Source: Stichopus chloronotus (lineage: Eukaryota; Echinodermata; Holothuroidea; Aspidochirotida; Stichopodidae). From it: DNA of 64,000 nucleotides. Position numbers and translations under genes: made by a program. The notes under the pieces are model-generated. The model was not told where the DNA came from. It did not search any database and was given only the letters and a program-made list of their open reading frames with translations. The stretch lies in contig CM037846.1 in the NCBI GenBank assembly GCA_021234535.1, forward strand, positions 18,493,814 through 18,557,813. Direction: 5' to 3'. Numbering within the stretch: the stretch's first letter is position 1; each line of letters starts with the position of its first letter. Shown here piece after piece: positions 58,261-64,000 of the stretch.

Positions 58261-59658
58261 ATTAAAATGTCTTTCCATATGGCCCTGGCGTGGTACTTTG
58301 GAGGTGTGCATTGTGTGAAGCGTCTACATCCACCGGGTGGGTAGCGGCCACGTACAGGAGGAAGAGGTGTAGACTAATAAAGACGCTATGCTCTACACGG
58401 AAGGAAACGATTAGTATGCTTGCATGTACACAGATCAGAGTTTGACTTACTCAAGACATTTATTTGCAAAACAATAAAATGCATAAATGCCAATAGAAAA
58501 TTCAGTCTTATGAAGCCATATCCTAAACAATTTTTACCATGAATTCTCGTTCATGTCTACACGACATGATGAGTGAAAATGTAGAGCAAACCAGTCAGTG
58601 TCAATTAAGAAACATTGAACGAAAGAACTGTTCCGAAAATGAAAAGCGTGCCCAGGTACTATCGATGACGTCATGGACAGTACAAAAAATTACATGACAG
58701 TATTGGGCCCTCGTAATATATTCAACACTTTATTAAAAATTCATTTTCGACAGCCGATCGCATTTCAACGTACTACCAAAATATTGAAGCGGACAATAGC
58801 ATTACAATGATAATGGTTATTTTCACTTCTTACATGCAATGAACAATAATTTAAAGGTTCAAGTATTATAAATCCTATTTTTGAATGGAAATCTGAAATA
58901 AAAGCAGTGCCATGTAGCATTGTTTGCTTTAGAGTATAGTCCCCTAGGGTGATATTAGAAGAGTAATTGAAACTTGTGAATTTCTTATATGTGTGCAACG
59001 TTTTAAGTCCGTGAGTGTCCCCCAAAGCTCAGTGCGCCCATCCGTCCTCTCCCCGATCAAGATTGCATATTTCAATGTCTTAATATGGATTGTCGACTTT
59101 ATATGAAAGAGTACATCCTCTCACTGAAACACATGCATCTGTACATGAAAAAAAAAGTTTCTGATTATTTATTGAATGGTTACAGGGGTGGCGTCAGGTT
59201 CCGAGTCGAGGAATAACAAGGGATGGGTCAAAATAAGTTACTAATATAGGATTCCTAAAGTGGGACTGGGGTGGGTCGACACTCTTAATGCTTGAAATGT
59301 GGTAAATCTATACTATACAGCGCGCGAAGGGCGAGATAAATTTTTGGTCTTTTTCTGGGGAAAATAGGATTTTCTGACTACAAAATTTTCAATTCCTATA
59401 AAATGTGAACCTCAACCCTCACCTACGGAAATCTATAGCTGAAACGGAGTTTCGGTTGATTACAAAAAAGTACCCAGCCCACCCACCACCCCTCCCCCCA
59501 CACATCTCCGAGACTCGCTAAGGTTAAGCTGCCATTGAGCCGAGTAATCAGCAAAAAACAACTATTCAGTGCTAGAGCGTAATAATTTACTTAAATTATG
59601 ACGTCAACGGAGACAGGAGACCAAACATCAAAGACATGTGTGGCTTTTAAAAGATTAA

Positions 59659-59664
59659 TTTATT
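59659..59664 (-). terminator. Polyadenylation signal AATAAA of the kinase gene
   Basis: TTTATT on the + strand reads AATAAA on the minus strand, about 140 bases after the kinase stop codon. This gives a short 3' UTR. Confidence 0.55.
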
Positions 59665-59800
59665 GTTCCTATCAAAAATAAATGCTCCATAAATATACAA
59701 TGCAATGATCGTGTATGTTGGATTTCATTCAAAAAAATTGCACAATCCTTTAATTAAACACCATAATTCACATTACTGACTTATATATCTCATTGCAACA

Positions 59801-60538
59801 TTATAGAGATTGTAAACTTTCTATCCTAACATTAATAATGTTAATGACGTCAACCAGAGTAGGTCTTTTGTCTGGGTTAGATTTCATGCACTGATCTCCT
59901 AAACGCAACAGAAAATCATCTCCCATAGTACTCAGATCTTTGAGGACTCGACCAATCGAAAATACTTCAGAGGTTTCGTCGAATGGCCTTTGACCCTTGA
60001 TTACTTCCGGTGCAACATGGAGCGAGTTTTCCAACACCTCAGCTTGCCTTTCGTCGGTGAAGTGCAAATACTGTCCTTGCTCATTCATGTTTACTGCCAT
60101 ACCAAAATCAATCAATTTAACTTTGAAGTCTGGATTCAGTGAGTCCATCGGAGAAATATCCAGATTAGGTTCCCATGATGCAATGCTGTCAACTTCATCC
60201 CAAAGGCAGTCAATGTTGTCTGCTTCCCGCGATGATGACGTCTGCAGCAAAACATTGTCTCCTTTCAGGTCACAGTGTAACCAATTTCTGGCGTGCATGT
60301 CTCTCACAGCAGAACAGATATCTACCGCCACTTGTAACAGCTGACTTTTACCAATAACTTTCTTATCGATAGCATCATAGAGTGACATAGCTTTGGGCGC
60401 TGAGTCACCGTTTGAGACAAACTCTTGAACGATAGCAGGAAAAGGTCCATAATCTGAGGGAGTAGTGACACCAAAGAATGTTGGAACAGCTTCCATTCCT
60501 TGTAACGCTGACAAAACTTTGACTTCACGAGCAAAGTT
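59801..60538 (-). CDS. Kinase catalytic exon and stop
   Basis: Acceptor TCTCTTTTCAG, then NFAREVKVLSAL. One exon holds helix C, the hinge (VQEFVSNG), HCDLKGDNVLL, a Ser/Asp-rich insert, VKLIDFGMAV, HVAPEVI and the C-lobe (CMKSNPDKRPTLVDVI). TAA stop at 59801-59803. Confidence 0.95.
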   Translation of the reverse strand, partial: NFAREVKVLSALQGMEAVPTFFGVTTPSDYGPFPAIVQEFVSNGDSAPKAMSLYDAIDKKVIGKSQLLQVAVDICSAVRDMHARNWLHCDLKGDNVLLQTSSSREADNIDCLWDEVDSIASWEPNLDISPMDSLNPDFKVKLIDFGMAVNMNEQGQYLHFTDERQAEVLENSLHVAPEVIKGQRPFDETSEVFSIGRVLKDLSTMGDDFLLRLGDQCMKSNPDKRPTLVDVINIINVRIESLQSL

Positions 60539-62459
60539 CTGAAAAGAGATACAAATTATCCATATTTAGTTCATTTGTAAAATATACAGCTTTGGTGTCA
60601 GCATAAATTCGTCCAATTGGTTCTTGTTGTAAATAATATCTGTCATAAGACAAGAACAATTATATCTTAGGATGATATCACGTCCGTTGTTTTTGTATTA
60701 CTTAAAATAAATAGTAGAACACAATTTGTATTCAAGCTATGATCATTATTGTACTAGTAAGGTATGTTATGTGAATAATTGATAGGGGGGGGGGGGATGA
60801 GAATGGTGCTGCTTCGATCTTCTCGTCATTCCCCCCCCCCCCCTCCTTCATCCACCTCTCACGTTCTCTCTCCCTTCTCGAGCGGTCCACACACAAAAAA
60901 AACCGTGTGCCACTGACATGGAATCCATCAAACAGGCAGTCAACGAAATTTATGTAGGTTAATTATCAACCCTAACCGATTAGGTTACATTTCAAATGGT
61001 TTATTTACCTCGCCAGCAGTTTCTTCATTCAGATGTTTGTACTGGGTCTTAACTGCACAAAGTGATTGAGTTGACTTGATTCTCATCAGTTGTACAGCCC
61101 TATTGCCCCCTCCTCCAAGAAAAATGGGCATACCCCACTCATCCTCAACCTCCTCCAGGTCTCCCGGAGGGATGAAGGGAACATTTACAAGTCCCATCCT
61201 CTCACATACAGAGGTCACGTGGAGCTCATCAGTGGACTTGACTTCTTGTGAGCTGAGAAGATAAGAAAAGTTTTTCCGTTTAAGATTATTATATTTTTTG
61301 AAATAGGATCATAATGTACTAGGGAATTGTGACATTTGGTGAATTCCATTTATATTCCATCAAACAATTTTGTTTATTCCCTCTGGGGGTCTAAGCATAT
61401 CCTTAATATAATTTCAAAGTTATTATATACCTCAGTCTCATCCCTTTCTCTCAATGTGGCTCATCTCACCTGGAACATGAGATGATTTAGTATTTATCTA
61501 TCAATGTCCTTGTGTTATTGTTTGAATTATTCAGTAACATGAAACTTCAGACCAAATCCAATACGTGAAAGTGCGATATCGACTTTGTTTTTTCAGATCA
61601 AATCTGTTTGATTGTTTTATATTATAAATATATAAAATGTAATAGTAAACATACCACTCTGATCCTGAAGGATCTCCAACAGTGATAGTTACGTCACTTG
61701 GCTCGTAAGCTTGGGTGACGTCACCATCCACCATAGAGCAAGAACCCCCTGATGACGTAAGAGAATCAGTTGTTGATGCATTCTGGGATACGTCAGAGGA
61801 TGTCACATCTTGCTCTGAAGGTCTCAAACAAGCGAACCACCAGAAGATCTTGTTCAAAGTTGAACGACTGTGGAAGAAAAAAGTATTAAAATTATATTGT
61901 TTATGTGCTATTGTAGCCATACAATTTTTATTGTTTTGATTTTTAAATGGTGATAATAGTTTTCCATTTCAAAAAGATATCATGTTTGATAGATCGGTAA
62001 GTTTACTAAACCTCTGTGTCATCTCTGTAAACAGTGGCAGAATGAAAAAAAAGGCGTTCAAAAGTCACTCATGTTGTCTTCATTAATGAGACAGCGGTGT
62101 GGGTAGAGGGATGAAGTAAATGTTCTGTGGGTGTTAAACAGAGTTATAGCTGACGCACAACACGAACTTCAGGTAAACTATTTATCAATCTCTAAGCTCG
62201 CTAAGAACTTTGTTGCTACTCATTGACCAGACAACTCTTTTATTCAGTTTCAGACCCGGAAAACATATGAGGCACGAGATAATTTGTGATTTGCTAATAG
62301 AACAATGTTGCTATATATGTAATGGTCTTTATATAACGTCATGCTGGATTAATAAAGTAAGCACTTAAATACTAATCAGAACTGATTTATCATGTACCTT
62401 CCTCGGCGGCGGTTTCGTTTGTTCTTTATTTGTCTTCTCCTGAAAAGTTTCCTTCCCAT
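59801..62459 (-). CDS. Protein kinase, Ser/Thr-type, 418 residues
   Basis: Predicted ATP-dependent protein kinase of no assigned family. Exons, read downward: 62465-62398 (ATG at 62459), 61867-61655, 61252-61009 and 60538-59801; phases agree throughout. Residues 1-35 are strongly basic, then aromatic (KLFRRRQIKNKRNRRRG, KIFWWFACL), perhaps a nuclear or membrane-surface signal. Residues 37-92 are Ser/Thr-rich. The kinase domain runs from about 130: glycine loop LGGGGNRAV (137-145), Lys160 in CAVK, helix-C Glu178, catalytic loop HCDLKGDN (261-268), DFG 317-319, APE 349-351 and Arg398. All catalytic residues are present, so it should be active. The HRD arginine is Cys. About 36 extra residues sit between the catalytic loop and DFG. 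Confidence 0.93.
60784..60843. repeat. Poly-G and poly-C tracts able to pair, kinase intron
   Basis: About 13 G, ATGAGAATGG, a 13-base loop, TTCTCGTCATT and about 14 C: the tracts and part of the inner sequence are complementary. The pattern resembles 15652-15720. Confidence 0.75.
61009..61252 (-). CDS. Kinase N-lobe exon
   Basis: Acceptor TTATCTTCTCAG, donor GGCGAG/GTAAAT. Encodes the glycine-rich loop and the beta-3 lysine (SLCAVKTQYKHL). The loop has Asn-Arg where Phe-Gly is usual (GGGGNRAV). Confidence 0.92.
61655..61867 (-). CDS. Kinase linker exon
   Basis: Acceptor TTTTTTCTTCCACAG, donor GAGTG/GTATGT. Encodes RSTLNKIFWWFACLRPSEQD and a Ser/Thr-rich linker (SSDVSQNASTTDSLTSSGG and on to GDPSGSE). 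Confidence 0.85.
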
Positions 62460-62465
62460 GATAAA
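62398..62465 (-). CDS. Kinase exon with start codon
   Basis: Acceptor AATGTTACAG, then TTTATC and the ATG (A at -3, G at +4) at 62459. Encodes MGRKLFRRRQIKNKRNRRRG. The donor AAG/GTACAT leaves phase 2. The exon can only continue into the kinase in this frame, which fixes the start. Confidence 0.8.
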
Positions 62466-63179
62466 CTGTAACATTAAAAAACAAGACTTCATCAGAAGAT
62501 GGATAGAATAGTTTGGCGGAGACACTGATTTTACTTCAAAACAGAGTTTTATACACTTGTTATGTTTAATGTGGGGGGTGGGAGATGGGGAGACCAGATA
62601 TGATAATTGGTATGGTATACCAGGCCAACTCATGTTACTTAGTGTTTCATTACTCAAAATCAACAAACGAACTACCGTTTAACGAATAAACTAATTACCT
62701 AAATGCATGATTTTTTTATTGTATGTACAAGGTGTTCAAGCCATCAGGTTACCTTTAATGAATTAATGAACACGGATAGCCTGTAGTTTATACCTGAGTT
62801 AATAATTAACTTAGCTATGATAATAAGAATCAGGTCCGAAACATGGAGGGTATATGGTCTGTACTTCTAACAGGGTCTTTATTCTTGATCATTTTTATTA
62901 GCATGCATTAAGAATATCTCTCACTGTTTATATCGTTTAACTGGAAGCCATAGAATGTGACCATTAAACCGAAATATAAGTCAGTACGTAACGCTGTGCA
63001 TATATGTACTACATCACATGTACTGCACGTATATGTAACGAAAAACATATTATTGCTCTCAGTAAGATGCTATCTTTCTTTTACTTAATTTATCAGTAAA
63101 GTTTCAAACAAATGAAAAGCAGAGTTTGTTGTCCGTTATGCTAATGAATACTGTTAATTCAAGCTGTATCTCAACTCAC

Positions 63180-63429
63180 CAATGTTATCCAAGAAGATGA
63201 ATAAATCTCGCAAAAGATGAAGGTAGTTTCTCGATAAACAAATCACTTTGTTTGTAATAGAGAATAATGTTGATACTACAAACTGTAAACAAGTTATCAA
63301 AGGAGTTTCGATTATAGCGAAACAATGGGCGACGTCATCAGAAAGTTGCCAATACTTATTTATTACGTAATATCGATCCTCACGGCAACCACGAAAAATG
63401 CGCTCCAGGAATGTTTTAAAGTAGAACAT
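63180..63429 (-). other. Probable kinase 5' leader exon with overlapping upstream ORF
   Basis: A strong donor (CATTG/GTGAGT, cut at 63180) precedes the kinase start exon. An ATG at 63429 opens a frame that, after splicing, runs out of frame through the kinase ATG and stops 24 codons into the next exon, about 130 codons in total. Joined in phase it cannot encode the kinase. So the exon is either non-coding or carries an overlapping uORF. The transcription start is not known. Confidence 0.4.
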
Positions 63430-63840
63430 GATTCTTTATCCGCGATTGACAAATATAATGATTTCAAATCAGTTTATGTTACACAGACAATGTTCTGACA
63501 CGACTCACTGGTGTTACCGCTTTAAACAAACAACAGCGTCTCCCGTTTAAAATATAAACCAGCGTTTAAACATATCACATCACAGCGTATAGAGTTTCTT
63601 AGTTGCATCTTGTTGTTTACTCGGCATATAAGCTACGGTATTTCGACGCACTGTTTTAGAACACGCAGAAAATTGCGCGCGAACGTTATGAACGCGCCCA
63701 CTGTTAAAAACGCGCCCACTGTTATTTTCTGACACCCCAAGTGCTTTGTCGTCTTGTATCGTCTTGTATTTTGGATTTGCTTTCCTCGTTGGGGTTTTTT
63801 TTTTTTTTTGTTCGTTTGATTTTCTTTTAAGCGAAAACTA
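63430..63840. promoter_or_regulatory. Possible bidirectional promoter region
   Basis: Lies between the minus-strand kinase gene and a possible + strand first exon. Locally richer in CpG (TTGCGCGCGAACG near 63675) with a direct repeat AACGCGCCCACTGTT at about 63690 and 63708. Function is inferred from position and composition. Confidence 0.35.
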
Positions 63841-63909
63841 ATGCTGCTGATAACAGGACGAACGGATGAGACTCAATATTTATTGAAGGCTAACTCAGCT
63901 TTGGCTGAT
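63841..63909 (+). CDS. Possible first exon of a divergent gene
   Basis: An ATG opens 23 codons (MLLITGRTDETQYLLKANSA then LAD), ending at a consensus-like donor GAT/GTGAGT, phase 0. The -3 base is C, a weak context. The window ends 91 bases later, so it cannot be confirmed. I do not recognise the peptide. Confidence 0.3.
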
Positions 63910-64000
63910 GTGAGTTTGCAATTGTAACTTGTATGCCTAGTTGTGACATGAAACGAGAAATTAATGATCATTTTCACTGCAAAAAGGGAAAACTACACAC

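Noticed and set aside
63154..63429. 91-codon frame as the coding first exon of the kinase
   Set aside because: Splicing at the strong donor puts it out of frame with the kinase; the ATG at 62459 is the only consistent start found.

Overview
This is an AT-rich, intron-rich metazoan nuclear segment. The host is probably an invertebrate deuterostome, most likely an echinoderm. The evidence is a 375-residue invertebrate-type actin with introns at codons 41/42, 121/122 and 204, a Golgi 2-O-sulfotransferase gene spread over about 10 kb, and a dense load of non-autonomous transposons, satellites and poly-G/poly-C tracts. The species assignment is an inference; no database search was possible.

Layout. 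About 1-9.3 kb (+): a complete actin gene with a 5' leader intron and a CArG box in its likely promoter. About 9.3-17 kb: no recognisable coding sequence, but a CRE/TATA pair, a long (ATC)n tract and two fold-back elements. 17.06-26.75 kb (+): a Sulfotransfer_2 gene of the heparan sulfate/uronyl 2-O-sulfotransferase type, rebuilt in eight exons with consistent splice phases. 27.7-32.8 kb: a palindromic satellite, a long repeat element and plain AT-rich sequence. 32.88-41.70 kb (-): a four-exon, 351-codon gene I cannot name; its introns hold a 145-bp tandem array and a MITE copy. 42-59 kb: no convincing exon, mostly dispersed repeats (several elements with tandem cores and terminal hairpins, a hAT-like MITE with 8-bp target duplication, palindromic satellites). 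59.80-62.46 kb (-): a complete Ser/Thr-type protein kinase gene of 418 codons. 63.4-64 kb: its probable upstream region, perhaps shared with a divergent + strand gene whose first exon may start at 63841.

The genes show no common pathway (cytoskeleton, glycosaminoglycan sulfation, signalling, unknown). The most unusual content is a family of non-autonomous elements (28.07, 35.33, 43.17, 47.36, 48.81 and 50.17 kb). Each carries a 5' subterminal motif that is the inverted copy of its own 3' hairpin arm, a satellite core and a (CA)n tract. The cores repeatedly carry nuclear-receptor-type direct repeats (DR1 plus DR4 spacing).
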